Below are positions 35,397 through 45,930 of a DNA stretch of 64,000 nt, one piece after another. Under the pieces are notes generated by a model. It worked only from the letters and a program-made list of their open reading frames with translations. It made no database searches and was not told where the DNA came from. Origin of the DNA: Stachybotrys elegans (Eukaryota; Ascomycota; Sordariomycetes; Hypocreales; Stachybotryaceae); the NCBI GenBank assembly GCA_020746835.1, contig JAGPNK010000007.1, positions 1,535,501 through 1,599,500 of the forward strand. The letters run 5' to 3'. The position numbers were made by a program, and so were the translations under genes. The number at the start of each line of letters is the position of its first letter. The first letter of the stretch is position 1.

Positions 35397-35603
35397 CGTA
35401 TTTTGGACGGAGCCACACAGGATTTTCGATAACCCCACATTCACGCGCCAATGATGCAGAGCCCACGGACTTATTTGTTGATGGAGCATGGCTATGAGTG
35501 TCGGGAGGTCAGAGTGTATGAATGTGCTTCTTGTTGCCTCTGTTATTTTGTTCACCAAGTTAGCTTACCTGGGTTTGGAAAAGCCATGCTGAATATTACC
35601 ACC

Positions 35604-35641
35604 TATCCTACCCTACCCTAACCTGCCACCTCTACCACGTG
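35604..35641. promoter_or_regulatory. CCCTA-repeat (Tbf1-like) motif and second CACGTG box
   Basis: Consecutive CCTA/CCCTA units end in CCCTAA (35616-35621), followed by CACGTG at 35636-35641. The CCCTAA core matches telomere-repeat-type Tbf1 sites, known at ribosomal promoters in fungi. It lies about 490 bases from RPL4, so it could instead be in the neighbour's 3' UTR. Confidence 0.3.
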
Positions 35642-35734
35642 CATCCAATTCCTGCCATCATTAACTCATACACATTGGCTTCGTGAATTCGTGATTCTAC
35701 CCATATGCGTGCATTACCCGGCCTTCTAACTCTT

Positions 35735-38386
35735 CTACTCCCATTTCTGCCACTCCTCAATCAGCTTCTTGACCTGCTCCTTGGTCCACTCGCGATCTCT
35801 GCCTCCCTTGTCTAGCCTCAACAAGTCAGCGTGGATGCTAGCTTCCACCTTTAAGCGCTCCTTAACCTTGTCCTCAAGGTAGATAGGGTCATCCCGCCTG
35901 CAGGCTCTTCTAAAGATGTCGCGCATTCTTTCGGAATATAGCTGACATGTGGCCTCGGGGACTCTTCGCGGCTGCGTGTAGAAGTTCCGAGCAATGTTAT
36001 CGTCGTTTTCCAGCCTGGGGCGGACCACTTCTTCAAAGCATTCCTCGCATACCGTAAACTCGGGAAGGTATTGCATGACGTGCCAGTATCCATTGACGAC
36101 GGGATTGTCCTCGCGACACCCATCCGATACGCTCAATGCTGTTAAGCTCTTGGCCAGGTCTTCCACCTTTGCTGGGCGGTTGACGTCAGCCGAGTTCATC
36201 GAGGCCATTTCAATTGCATCGAAGTAGAGTGTAAATCGTTGTCTCTCTGGGGTGAAGTGCAATGCACACATGCCCCTGGTGGTCTCCCCTCTCGAGCTTG
36301 CAGGGACAAATGCGCCGTTCAGGTTCGGGAGCAAGGCCACAACCATGTTGGCACATTGGTAGCAGATGGTGAAGCCTGGAACGGGTTTGCGCGTGAATGG
36401 GTCACGCACAGTCATCCAGCTACGTGTGGCTCTGCGAGGGCCTGGGCAAGGCTCCTTTTTCGTTGTTGCCATCAGATCAGCCACGCGGTAGAAAAGTCGC
36501 AAGCTGGGCGATTTGTTTCGCAGCGTCAGGAGCCACGCGATCCGATACCACGGAGAAGAGCCGAAGTCACACGATATCTCTTTGTCCGAAGGCCGTAGCA
36601 TCGGCTGGAACTCATTCCGAAACGTTGTGTGAGCGAACACCGATTCGTAGCAGTCAGGACAGATATTGAAATCCGTTCGCGGCAGTGTCAGCCAATCCAT
36701 TTTGCCTGCGACTGGCTTTACGCGGGGACATTCCGGAAGCCGCTGCGACTTATCCATACTCTCAGACGACCGCCGGTAGGTTCCAACGGGCAGATCTTGT
36801 GCCAGTGCGGGCTTGATAGGATCTGTATATGACGAGGAGTAAGTTTCACTTGCCATTGATCTTTCAGGAATCATGGGGATCGGCATGGAAACAGGAACAA
36901 CATGAGCTGGAACAGCGGGTGGAACTTGGGGAGCGACCGAACGTGACCGTGGCGAGTTCTCCCCGCTGCTGGGAACCGGTATCTGTGGCCACAGAAAAGG
37001 GTCATCTTCGGGGTAAGGAAGAGGGACCTTTGGTGATTCCCGGGCTTTGGCTTCATCGTTAGGTAAAGGGAAAGTCATTGACGCGCGTGGGCTCCTCGAT
37101 GGGCCGTCGGCGAAACCGGTCGAGCTTGGGCCAGGCAAAGGAATTGTTGACACTCGCGATTGAGACCGAAGCGTTTTCGGGTCGTCGCCAGCTCTGCTAT
37201 AACCTGGAACAGGATTGCCTTCTTGGACTACAATCGACTTTCTTCGCCTGTGGGCAAGGCTTGGCGAATCTTGAAGGTCTCCATTGACTGGACGGCTGGC
37301 CTCCCCACGCTCGGACTGGACGATGGGATCTCTGCGACTCACTCGAGGAGACTCTTCGAGAGGCCTTGGTCCGGCTGGTCTATCCTCTGGTATTTGGCGC
37401 CTGGAGTTTTCCGAATCGAGATTGGAGCTCGCGCGTTTTGTCTTTGGTGGGCTTAGACCTCTTGGACCCCTTGGGCCAAAATGATCATCGAACCTGCGAT
37501 CGCTATTGACCGCTGACTGGCTCCGTTGGCTTGTTGATGACCGAGGAGGTCCAGCAGTGGCGGGATAGCCATAGTAAGCCCTTTCCCGTCTCCCGTTGGA
37601 TGGCTTTATCACTTGAGGGGTGAGCAGATCCTCTCCGGGCATACGGGAAGATGCGGATGAAAAGTTATCTGACCGGCTGGGTCCAGTGGCTGAGGCAGAG
37701 GTAGTGCGATAGTGATGTTTGTCGGCGTTGTTCTCCTCGACACCTGTCTCCAGGCGTGGAAGATCCTGTCTGCTCTTGCGCTGTCGGAGCTGTGGTTTGG
37801 GTTCATCAAGCCTTGCTCTCGGATCTGGCTCCTTCCGGTCAATACTCGGGCCAGCACCAGTAGGTTCTTCCCTTTCCTCTGGCCTTTTGTTTGTTTCTGT
37901 AATTTCCGGCGGCGAATTCTCTGTCGCAACATTGGTGTTTTCGACCAGTACGAAGCGCCGTTCTGGATTGAATTCATGGACCTCCACCATTATAGGGTTC
38001 TGATCAACCTCCCCGCGAGACTGAGGTTCGTCGTCCAAGGAAGTAGAGGCGAGAGGCACCCCGTGTTCTCGGGCTATCGAGTCTGCCTCATCTTCGCAGG
38101 TGGGCGCCGGAGGGTACGATCGGCGTGGCAGCGGGGGTAGGGCTGGATAGGCATCATGTCGTCTATCGCGTGCCTCATATCCGTGTTCGGTGTACTGCGG
38201 TGGGAATGTGCGTGACGGGGATGACGGGGAATGAGGAGGGGAGCGTCTGTTACGCGTCAGCAGTGCCCCTCGGCAACATGGGGTACGGCATGGAGAAACT
38301 TCAACTTACTGATTGGAATTTTTGGCACGGGAAGTTGTGAAATATCCCGTTTGGAGAATGTCGTGTATATCAAGGGTATCGCCCAT
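35735..38386 (-). CDS. Uncharacterised fungal protein with three matching CxxC modules
   Basis: Two exons join in frame: 38386-38310 and 38246-35735, giving 862 residues. The short first exon (MGDTLDIHDILQTGYF) ends at a GTAAGT donor, and the 63-nt intron has a GCTGAC branch-like site before its acceptor. The first 530 residues are disordered, rich in Ser, Pro and Arg. The folded C-terminal third has three pairs of cysteines about 100 residues apart, each in the same context: DFNICPDCYESV (C555/C558), GFTICYQCANMV (C654/C657) and EFTVCEECFEEV (C759/C762). Single Cys residues lie between. This looks like a repeated zinc-binding-type unit. The C-terminus is charged and helical (EQVKKLIEEWQKWE). 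I do not recognise the family and assign no function. Confidence 0.8.
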
Positions 38387-40006
38387 AGTGAATCTGGTGC
38401 TGTTTGTTGTTATCGGTGATGGTGTTTGTTTACTTCGTCACTTCCACTCGTTACCCCACGATCCGGTAAGGCATGGCACCAAGATCCGAGAAGATGATGC
38501 CAAGGCGACTGAGAAAGGCGCGCGCAAGGAGAAGTGTGACGGCAAGTTTCTTGTGATCTGGCACACAGGCGAAGCGAAACCTGTTGTGGTCGATTGTCGA
38601 TAAGGGCAAGGCAAGGCAAGGCAAAGCAAGGCAAGGCAAGGCTCCGCGCACGTCGTCAAAGTCGCCCAACCACGCAGCTAGTGTGGACCAGATTGCATGA
38701 ATGTCTTGAATAATGCTCCGAGCAGCCACCAGGCGTCGCCCACGTTTATCGACGGGATATCGAGCGCAGAGAATCGAGAAGAGTGCTCGCGGACCGTTGG
38801 ACGTCCCAAGGGCAAAGGCTGCAGCGAATATGCTGTTTATTATGAGCGGCTGTGCGTCCCCACGCTCGGTGAGATGACGGCCATTGCCTTCCCAACAGAG
38901 GCACGGTGCAACCAAGTGCCTTGGGCAGTTGCGAACATGCAGGCACGACCTGGCGCTACCCCTCAACCGCCCCGCTTCGCCTGCTACCTCATACCACCTA
39001 CGCCAGTATCCGTATCTCTTACCAACAACGTGCACTTGGCGTCTGATGACCCAAGCAGGTCCAACACGCCGCACACTCTTGCCGTTTTGAGTCTTGACCA
39101 AGCCTACCAAGCCCCAACCAACCCTCATACCTGATGGTAGCCATGGTTTTTGTGATTACCTACCTTAATCTTCATGTACCGTGATTTACAACATTGTATC
39201 AGTGCCCGACGAACAGGCCTCGAGACCCAAAACTGCTTTCTGAGTCACTGACATGTGCTAGACGAGAATCGGTCCCAGGCGTTACATCATTGCGTCCACA
39301 CTTCAGGCAGCAATTGGCCAGTTATGAAAGCCAAACATATTCATGGATATTTCATTGTCACTCCCAGGCCAACGGCTGAACCCGTAACAGTCCTCCGTAA
39401 CAGACGCTCAGCTGATGATTCTACCATGTGCGCCAAGATCTCTGCTGTGGACCTTGGTCGGCTGTGTTGCCGCCGTGGCTTGGGTCTCCCCTCAGCATGC
39501 CGCATCACTGGCCTTCTCGAAGCCTTGGTATGCTGGCAAATCGGCTTCCGGCAACTCCGTGCGGAGGCTGTTGTTTGCCACGGAGATGCTGCCCAGCCTA
39601 AGCTGCGCCCGGTTGTGGACTTGGGACGGATGCTGGGAGCCGAACGGTCCGACCCTTGATATTCAACCACACATAGGTACATTAAACTTGGCGCGAGACA
39701 AAGCTGCTGAGGTTGGGTAGCAGGCAAGGCTGAGACGACCATTTGTAGAGAGTGCGCACGGAACTTGCACAGCAGGAATTAACCCGTACACCCATAGATT
39801 TTGGAACCAGCTGAACCCCAGTAACATGCTACTCAAGAATAATGATACAATCCAAAAGAGTGACCGATTCTCAGTTCCCGTGTTGCCCATACCGCCCGCC
39901 TAACTCCGCTTTGTGCCCGTATGCTCAACTCCCGAGGCGTTGGAACAGAAAATGTCGACGGTGGAGGAAGCCTCTGCCCGAACTGGTAGACTCAATTATC
40001 CTCCCC
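38387..40006. other. Intergenic between three-CxxC gene and PGA2
   Basis: A 1.6 kb stretch without a supportable gene. It should hold the promoter of the minus-strand gene to its left and the PGA2 3' UTR to its right. A GGCAA tandem repeat lies at 38604-38642. The open frame at 38451-39128 minus shows no conserved motif. Confidence 0.5.
38604..38642. repeat. GGCAA/AAGGC pentanucleotide repeat
   Basis: About seven and a half GGCAA units with one variant unit, 220 bases upstream of the three-CxxC gene's start. Confidence 0.85.
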
Positions 40007-40483
40007 TCAATCAACAAGGAACTCCTGGATATCCTTGTCGTCCTCTTCCTGCAGCCTGCGCTGCTCCTCAGCCTCCATCAGCTGCCTCAAGATTTTTCTT
40101 TGCCGAACTCGGGCCTGCTGACCCCAGTTTCCAGTCGAGGGCTCGTCGTCGTCGTCCTCATCATCGTGCTCTTCGAGCTTCTCTTTGACGCCACGGAACT
40201 CATTCGCCGTCATCTGGGCCCTCTCCTCGGCCTTCTCCTTGGCCTCTTGCTCCTCCAACTTCTGGACACCTCCCTTGGTGGCGAACTGCATGAGGTAAGG
40301 GCGAAGAAGGAGATAACCGCCGACAATGACAGTGAGGCGGATCCAGTTCTCCGTCGTCATGTTGGAAAAGGCACTGTTGACGTTGTTGGAGGCGTTTTGC
40401 CCATATTGGCCCAGCGTGGCAACGACTCGACCCAACGGGTTCAGGGTCGTGCCCTCTGTGTCGGGGGAGGAACCAGCAGTCAT
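40007..40483 (-). CDS. PGA2: PGA2-like ER membrane protein
   Basis: A single exon of 158 residues from the ATG at 40483 (MTAGSSPDTEG). One membrane segment lies at about residues 44-66 (NWIRLTVIVGGYLLLRPYL), followed by a charged, helical cytosolic tail with an acidic run (DDEDDDDEP) and a basic stretch RQRKILRQLMEAEEQRR. This layout matches the PGA2 family (yeast Pga2, 129 residues), an essential ER membrane protein needed for maturation of Gas1 and alkaline phosphatase, so in early secretory trafficking. An in-frame ATG at 40606 would add 41 hydrophobic residues; the family's usual short N-terminus favours 40483. It is divergent from TUF1. Confidence 0.8.
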   Translation of the reverse strand: MTAGSSPDTEGTTLNPLGRVVATLGQYGQNASNNVNSAFSNMTTENWIRLTVIVGGYLLLRPYLMQFATKGGVQKLEEQEAKEKAEERAQMTANEFRGVKEKLEEHDDEDDDDEPSTGNWGQQARVRQRKILRQLMEAEEQRRLQEEDDKDIQEFLVD

Positions 40484-41303
40484 TTTGAGAGCGGTTGCAA
40501 GCGGAAGAACAAGCGTGGTAAGAGGGAGTATTGCGTAAATGAAATATGTGAGAGCGGATGAGTCGACTGTGGACGTGAGATGTGGCTTCAAGGCGCGACT
40601 CAACAAGACCCCTGGAACATTTGAGGATTGGAAGTTTTAGAGCGCAGGCGTTCAAGGGCCGGGAGCCAGAATTTTAGCGGCTGCCAAAGCCTCTTGCACT
40701 CTGCGACGCCTCCACTTATTAGAGGGAACCGGGACAGCCGAAAGACGAGGCTGACCTAAAGCTTGACTGCCACGATCCAGTCAAGGCCAGCCAAATAGAA
40801 ATTAAGCATTGATAATAAAGCATGTTATTGGGCAGGCCGGCTGGCTGGGCAACTCGCCATACCATTTGATGTGGAAGATTGACATGAGCATTGACACGAG
40901 CATACCAGACGCCATCAATTCCAGATGGGCAATCCTGACAATGGAATAGTAAACTTAATTACTAAACAGATACATTACTTCTTAAAAATCTGCGAATCAA
41001 TGCCTTCCTACTAGCCGTACGCAGTACTTACCTAGTAGGTAGCATCTGGTTTTGCATAAGCTGGGTTAATATTGAACATCCATAATGGCCGCAACTGAGG
41101 CAACGCGCGGCCACGTGACAGCTCTAATGAAGCACCAGGGATTGGGCCCACCAGGAGCAAGGAGCTGGACTGGAGTGGACAAAAATTTCGAAGCTTTTTT
41201 CCAACGTAGATCAGATTTCTGTTCTGACCTTCACTCCTTGCGCCCACCCTCCTGTATTTCTCCTTCTCACGTTATCCTCTTGGCTTTTTGTAATACTGGG
41301 AAA
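40484..41303. promoter_or_regulatory. Divergent promoter: PGA2 / TUF1
   Basis: 820 bases between the two starts. It carries CACGTGAC at 41112-41119, 192 bases upstream of the TUF1 ATG. An A/T-rich block lies at 40795-40990. No other element is recognised. Confidence 0.5.
41112..41117. promoter_or_regulatory. CACGTG box upstream of TUF1
   Basis: CACGTG, the same extended CACGTGAC form seen upstream of RPS29. The site is seen in sequence; the role is inferred. Confidence 0.35.
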
Positions 41304-42752
41304 ATGTCGACTGCTTTCCGCTCAATTGCGCCGTTCGTGCGAACCGCGCGTCAGGGCCTCAGGTCCAACATCAACCCCCTACAGTCCGCTCTCAAGAAGC
41401 AGAATGCCGCCGGCGTTCTCAACCTCTACCGCACATACGCCGTCTTCGAGCGAACCAAGCCCCATGTGAACATTGGTACGTTGAAGCTTTTGGAATGGGC
41501 TGGTGGGCTTTTTCTCACATGATATAAGGTACCATTGGTCACGTTGATCACGGAAAGGTAAGCTGGACGCGGCGATTTATAGGCATCGCGACAGCTCAGC
41601 TGACTTTTACCTCTCTAGACCACTCTCTCTGCTGCCATCACCAAGCGCCAGTCTGAGAAGGGCCTGGCCAACTTCCTCGAATATGGCGCCATCGACAAGG
41701 CCCCCGAGGAGCGCAAGCGTGGTATCACCATCTCCACGGCTCACATTGAGTACTCTACCGAAAACCGCCACTACTCCCACGTCGACTGCCCTGGCCACGC
41801 CGATTACATCAAGAACATGATTACTGGTGCCGCCAACATGGACGGTGCCATCATTGTCGTCGCTGCTTCTGACGGTCAGATGCCCCAGACCCGTGAGCAC
41901 TTGCTGCTCGCCCGCCAGGTCGGTGTCCAGAAGATTGTCGTCTTCGTCAACAAGGTCGATGCCCTCGAGGACCCCGAGATGTTGGAGCTCGTCGAGATGG
42001 AGATGCGTGAGCTCCTCAACACCTACGGCTTCGAGGGTGACGAGACGCCCGTCATCATGGGATCTGCCCTGATGGCCATGCAGAACCAGAGGCCCGAGAT
42101 TGGCCAGCAGAAGATCGATGAGCTGCTCGCTGCCGTTGACGAATGGATCCCCACCCCTGAGCGTGACCTCGACAAGCCTTTCCTCATGTCCGTCGAGGAT
42201 GTCTTCTCCATCCCTGGCCGTGGTACCGTCGTCTCTGGCCGTGTCGAGCGTGGTCAGCTGAAGCGTGAGGAGGAAGTCGAGATTGTCGGCAAGGGTTCTG
42301 AACCCATCAAGACCAAGGTCACCGATATCGAGACCTTCAAGAAGTCATGCGAGAGCGCCATTGCTGGTGACAACTCCGGTCTGCTTGTCCGTGGCATCCG
42401 CCGTGAGGATATCAAGCGTGGTATGGTTGTCAGCCGCCCCGGCACCATGAAGTCGCACACTCAGTTCCTGGCCTCGCTCTACGTTCTTTCCAAGGAGGAG
42501 GGTGGCCGTCACAAGGGCTTCATGCAGCACTACCGCCCTCAGCTCTACCTCCGAACTGCTGATGAGTCCGTCGACATGACCTTCCCTGAAGGTACCCCTG
42601 ATGCCCACTCCAAGATGGTGATGCCTGGTGACAACGTCGAGATGGTCCTCACCATGATGCACGCCAACGCCGTTGAGGTCGGTCAGCGATTCAACATCCG
42701 TGAGGGTGGCAAGACGGTGGCTACCGGCCTTGTTACTCGCATCCTGAAGTAA
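41304..42752 (+). CDS. TUF1: Mitochondrial translation elongation factor Tu
   Basis: Three exons join in frame: 41304-41475, 41529-41557 and 41619-42752, giving 444 residues. The first 45 or so residues are Arg/Ser-rich without acidic residues, a mitochondrial presequence. Exon 2 is only 29 nt and encodes most of the P-loop GHVDHGKT (residues 61-68), completed by exon 3. Further G motifs follow: [20 protein letters not shown] and NKVD. The C-terminal domains contain the bacterial-type blocks [18 protein letters not shown] and [16 protein letters not shown]. It delivers aminoacyl-tRNA to the mitochondrial ribosome. Both introns cluster just around the P-loop. Confidence 0.98.
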
Positions 42753-43385
42753 ACATGGACTATGTTTGAAATGTCATCAACTTTATACGATATATGGGGG
42801 GCTGGCAGGTGGATGATTAGCCGGTGTCCAAAAGGCGCATGTCAGTCATGACAGAAGTCGCTTCGAGCCTCACGGGCTCGTGTACATTTCCCTTCGCGTC
42901 TACGAAGGACTCGAATCTCCACTCTGCTTCTTCCGTTGTCTTGATATGTACTTTAATGTCGGAGACAAGGGTGTGGCAGTATAGACAGTTGTAAAATAAA
43001 AGACAAAGAAATCACGACTTTTCAATGAGAATCGGTACACGGTATACGCATGCACCTAATGTTTGAAAGAGTCTAGAGGTATTCCATTGTACCTATACGA
43101 GTTGATCGAAGCAAGACGTGTATAGGTTGGTCGGTCGCCTTACATTCGCAGAGCACTCAACTCGCGTGGCGTAAAGACTTTTGGGGCTCGAGTAGTTCCA
43201 ATTCAATAGTATTTCACTAATCGAGGATGTTCGTCAAATGCACGATCTTCCGCGCAACCAAGTAAGCCTGTTAACTCCGGTTCCAAGCGGCCGCCCTCCG
43301 AATGCTACTTTTTTGCGAGGCCCATTTCCCTCAAGCACGCATCAATGACAAGCCCATATCTCCTGCTGGAATCGTATGTGATCGT
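42753..43385. other. Intergenic between convergent TUF1 and RPS29
   Basis: Holds both 3' UTRs. On the minus strand a roughly 64-codon open stretch without a start runs from about 43014 down to a TAA at 42823-42825; it may be chance. A small hairpin (CGAGCC, 5-base loop, GGCTCG) lies near 42865. Confidence 0.45.
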
Positions 43386-43712
43386 TTAACGGAACTGTAG
43401 AAGCCCGTGTTAGCATCGCAGCTTCAAGGTCCCTTTTTTCTCCCATCGAAACCCTTCGAGGCTCACCTTGTTGAAGCCAATGTCCTTGGCCTTCTCACGG
43501 AAGCATTGACGGCAGAGGTTAAGGTCGTACTTGCGGATCAGACCGGCGGTGTGCTTGCAAACTCGGCTATACGCAACAAAAGGCATCGGTCAGTCAAAAG
43601 TTCTCCCGGCAGCTCTGCGCTTCCCCAGCGCACAATGAGGTTGACCATACCAGCTGCGAGAGCCCTTGCCGTAGCTGCGGGGGCGGGAGTTCCAGACGCT
43701 CTCGTGAGACAT
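43386..43712 (-). CDS. rps29: 40S ribosomal protein S29 (uS14)
   Basis: Three exons join in frame: 43712-43651, 43566-43467 and 43394-43386, giving exactly 56 residues, the family length. The protein begins [19 protein letters not shown]; its zinc-binding cysteines are in CRVCKH and [11 protein letters not shown], and it ends DIGFNKFR. The last exon is only 9 nt (Phe-Arg-stop) behind a TCTACAG acceptor; without it the protein would read into the second intron and lose the conserved Phe-Arg end. It is too short and too split to appear as a long open frame. It is a component of the small-subunit head near the mRNA path. Confidence 0.95.
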
Positions 43713-44167
43713 GATTGCGGGTGGTTATGATGCCGAACTCGGTGGTGATTGCTCGTTGATTTCGCGAGGTTGAAGGTGGGCGGAAATTTTGTGCGTATTG
43801 TCACAAGCGTGCCACCAAACGATTGGAGGGTTGTCAGCCCCAGCCAAAAATCAAATCGTGGACCTAGATTGCACGTGACCGACCCTACCCACTCTGGACC
43901 TGTTATCTCCACGTGATTAGCGTTTCAGCGCCACCTTCACCGCTCGCTAGGACGTGGGGCAGCCGTATCAAGGAGGTGGTCGACACCGATAAAGCTTCTA
44001 GGGGTCTAGGCTGAGCTGGCATCTTACCTAGAGGTCGATTTCAAAGCAAACCGCACCTTTATTTCTTGGTAAGTCATCATCACTTTTCAACGTCCCCAAG
44101 GTCTGGGAAGGCTGAAAACTAACACATCAATTTTTCTGAACCAGATATTATTCTTTCCTCTGCCACA
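43713..44167. promoter_or_regulatory. Divergent promoter: RPS29 / PDI
   Basis: 455 bases between starts. It has CACGTGAC at 43872, an ACCCTACCC stretch at 43882-43890 and CACGTG at 43910-43915. A second ACGTG core at 43953 lies nearer the PDI gene. Confidence 0.55.
43872..43915. promoter_or_regulatory. Paired CACGTG boxes flanking an ACCCTACCC motif
   Basis: Two CACGTG boxes 38 bases apart with ACCCTACCC between them, 160 to 204 bases upstream of the RPS29 start. The combination repeats that seen near RPL4. Confidence 0.4.
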
Positions 44168-45355
44168 ATGGTTCTGATCAAGAGCCTCGTGCTCGCCACT
44201 CTGGCTGCTTCCGCAGCGGCTAAGTCGGCCGTCCTCGACCTTGTCCCCAAGAACTTCGACGAGGTTGTCATCAACTCGGGCAAGCCCACGCTGGTCGAAT
44301 TCTTTGCCCCCTGGTGTGGCCACTGCAAGAACCTGGCTCCCGTCTACGAGGAACTTGGTCTTGCCTTCCAACACGCCAAGGACAAGGTCCAGATCGCCAA
44401 AGTCGACGCTGATGCCGAGAAGTCCCTGGGCAAGCGATTCGGCGTCGGAGGCTTCCCCACCCTCAAGTGGTTCGATGGAAAGAGTGACAAGCCTATCGAC
44501 TACAAGTCTGGTCGCGATCTGGAGAGCCTGAGCTCCTTCATCACCGAGAAGACTGGTGTGAAGCCCAGGAAGAAGCAGGAGGCGCCCAGTGATGTCATCA
44601 TGCTCACTGACGCCACCTTTGACGAGGCCATTGGCGGTGACAAGAACGTCTTTGTGGCCTTCACTGCTCCTTGGTGTGGACGTGAGTATCCATCCACTGG
44701 GATGACCTGATGACCATCAATTAATACGGGCCTCATAGACTGCAAGAACCTGGCTCCTACCTGGGAGACCCTCGCGACCGACTACATCAATGATGCCAAT
44801 GTCCTGATTGCCAAGGTCGATGCCGATGCTGCCAACAGCAAGGGAACCGCCGAGAAGGAGGGCGTCAAGTCTTACCCCACCATCAAGTACTACGCTGCTG
44901 GCAGCAAGGAGGCTGAGCTGTACGAGGGCGGCCGATCTGAGGCCGACCTGCTCGACTTCGTCAACGCCAAGGCCGGTACTCACCGCACTCCTGGTGGACG
45001 CCTGGACGCCACCGCCGGCACTCTTGCGGCGCTGGATGCTCTTGTCGCCAAGTTCACTGGCGGTGCCGACCTCACTGAGGTTGCGGCCGAGGTTAAGAAG
45101 GAGGTTGATGAGCTGAAGGATGCTGCTCAGATCAAGTACGCTCAGTACTACATCCGCGTCTTCGACAAGCTCAGCAACAGCGATGGCTACGTCGCCAAGG
45201 AACTCGCCCGCCTGAACAACATCCTCGAGAAGGGTGGCTTGGCCCCCACTAAGCGCGACGAGCTTGAGGCCAAGACCAACGTCCTCCGACGATTCGCTGC
45301 CCAGGCTGCCGAAAAGGTCAAGGAGACGGTCGAGGACATCAAGGAGGAACTGTAG
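44168..45355 (+). CDS. ER protein disulfide isomerase (ERp38/TigA type)
   Basis: Two exons join in frame: 44168-44681 and 44739-45355, giving 376 residues. A signal peptide ([18 protein letters not shown]) precedes two thioredoxin domains, each with an active WCGHC: C50/C53 and C170/C173. The intron splits the codon of the second active-site His. A helical C-terminal ERp29c-like domain follows ([12 protein letters not shown], then [15 protein letters not shown]). The protein ends KEEL, a variant ER-retention signal. This two-domain plus helical tail layout is that of Aspergillus TigA and plant/animal P5-like ERp38 proteins, which oxidise and isomerise disulfides of secreted proteins. It is divergent from RPS29 and convergent with HSBP1. 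Confidence 0.95.
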
Positions 45356-45561
45356 AAAAGTAACGTAAAAGCACCGTTGGCATGGGGCATATAACGAAGA
45401 TGACGAGAACAACGGTATAGGCGCAGGCTGTGCAGAATAGCAATTGTTTCATGTCAATATCCATCTTAGCGGAGTATCACAGCCTATCTGGCCTCCCAAT
45501 CATGATTCGTGAGCTGGAGTGTATGCGTGGTAGGGACATAAAGAAATATACTCGAATACCC

Positions 45562-45930
45562 TCAAGACTTGTTTTCTTTGCCATCATTCTCCTTCATCGC
45601 CGCCTCTAGACGGTCAAGCCTGCGAGAGATATCATCCACTTCCATTTGTTAGTGCATGATGGGTAAGCAGTAAAAGATGATCAAGCGACATACTCTTGGC
45701 GAATATTTCTGAAGACACGCCAGCAAACTTGTTGGACAAGGTGTTAAGTAGCTCTTCCACGGCAGCGGCCACGTCGGTCTGCGGATTATCCTGCGGCTAG
45801 GTAGGCTTCCAGTTAGCACGGCCGAATCGCCATTGTCCATGTGCAGCAATCAACCGGCTCCTGAAATTGACTGATCACAACATACCTCTGGCTGGTTGGC
45901 GTCGTTGGAGCTCGAGCCGTTGGTAGCCAT
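45562..45930 (-). CDS. Heat shock factor-binding protein 1 (HSBP1) homologue
   Basis: Three exons join in frame: 45930-45886, 45790-45694 and 45638-45562, giving 72 residues. Each exon is too short to show as a long open frame. The core is a coiled coil: VAAAVEELLNTLSNKFAGVS, then EIFAKMDDISRRLDRLEAAM, matching the HSBP1 heptad pattern. Animal HSBP1 binds trimeric HSF1 and dampens the heat-shock response; fungal orthologues are little studied. Two acceptors 6 nt apart precede exon 2 (TAG then CAG), both in frame; the downstream one is used here, the upstream one would add Pro-Gln. It is divergent from the Tul1-like gene. Confidence 0.85.

Larger units (their letters stand above)
35123..35734. 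promoter_or_regulatory. RPL4 upstream region
   Basis: A 612-base spacer between RPL4 and the three-CxxC gene, both on the minus strand. It must hold the RPL4 promoter and the 3' UTR of the upstream gene. Two CACGTG boxes and a tract of CCTA/CCCTA repeats (35604-35622) are visible. Confidence 0.6.

Noticed and set aside
35604..35622. Interstitial telomere repeat
   Set aside because: Only one true CCCTAA unit; the rest are CCTA/CCCTA variants, better read as a promoter-type motif.
44717..45412. 231-codon minus-strand frame
   Set aside because: Antisense shadow of PDI exon 2.
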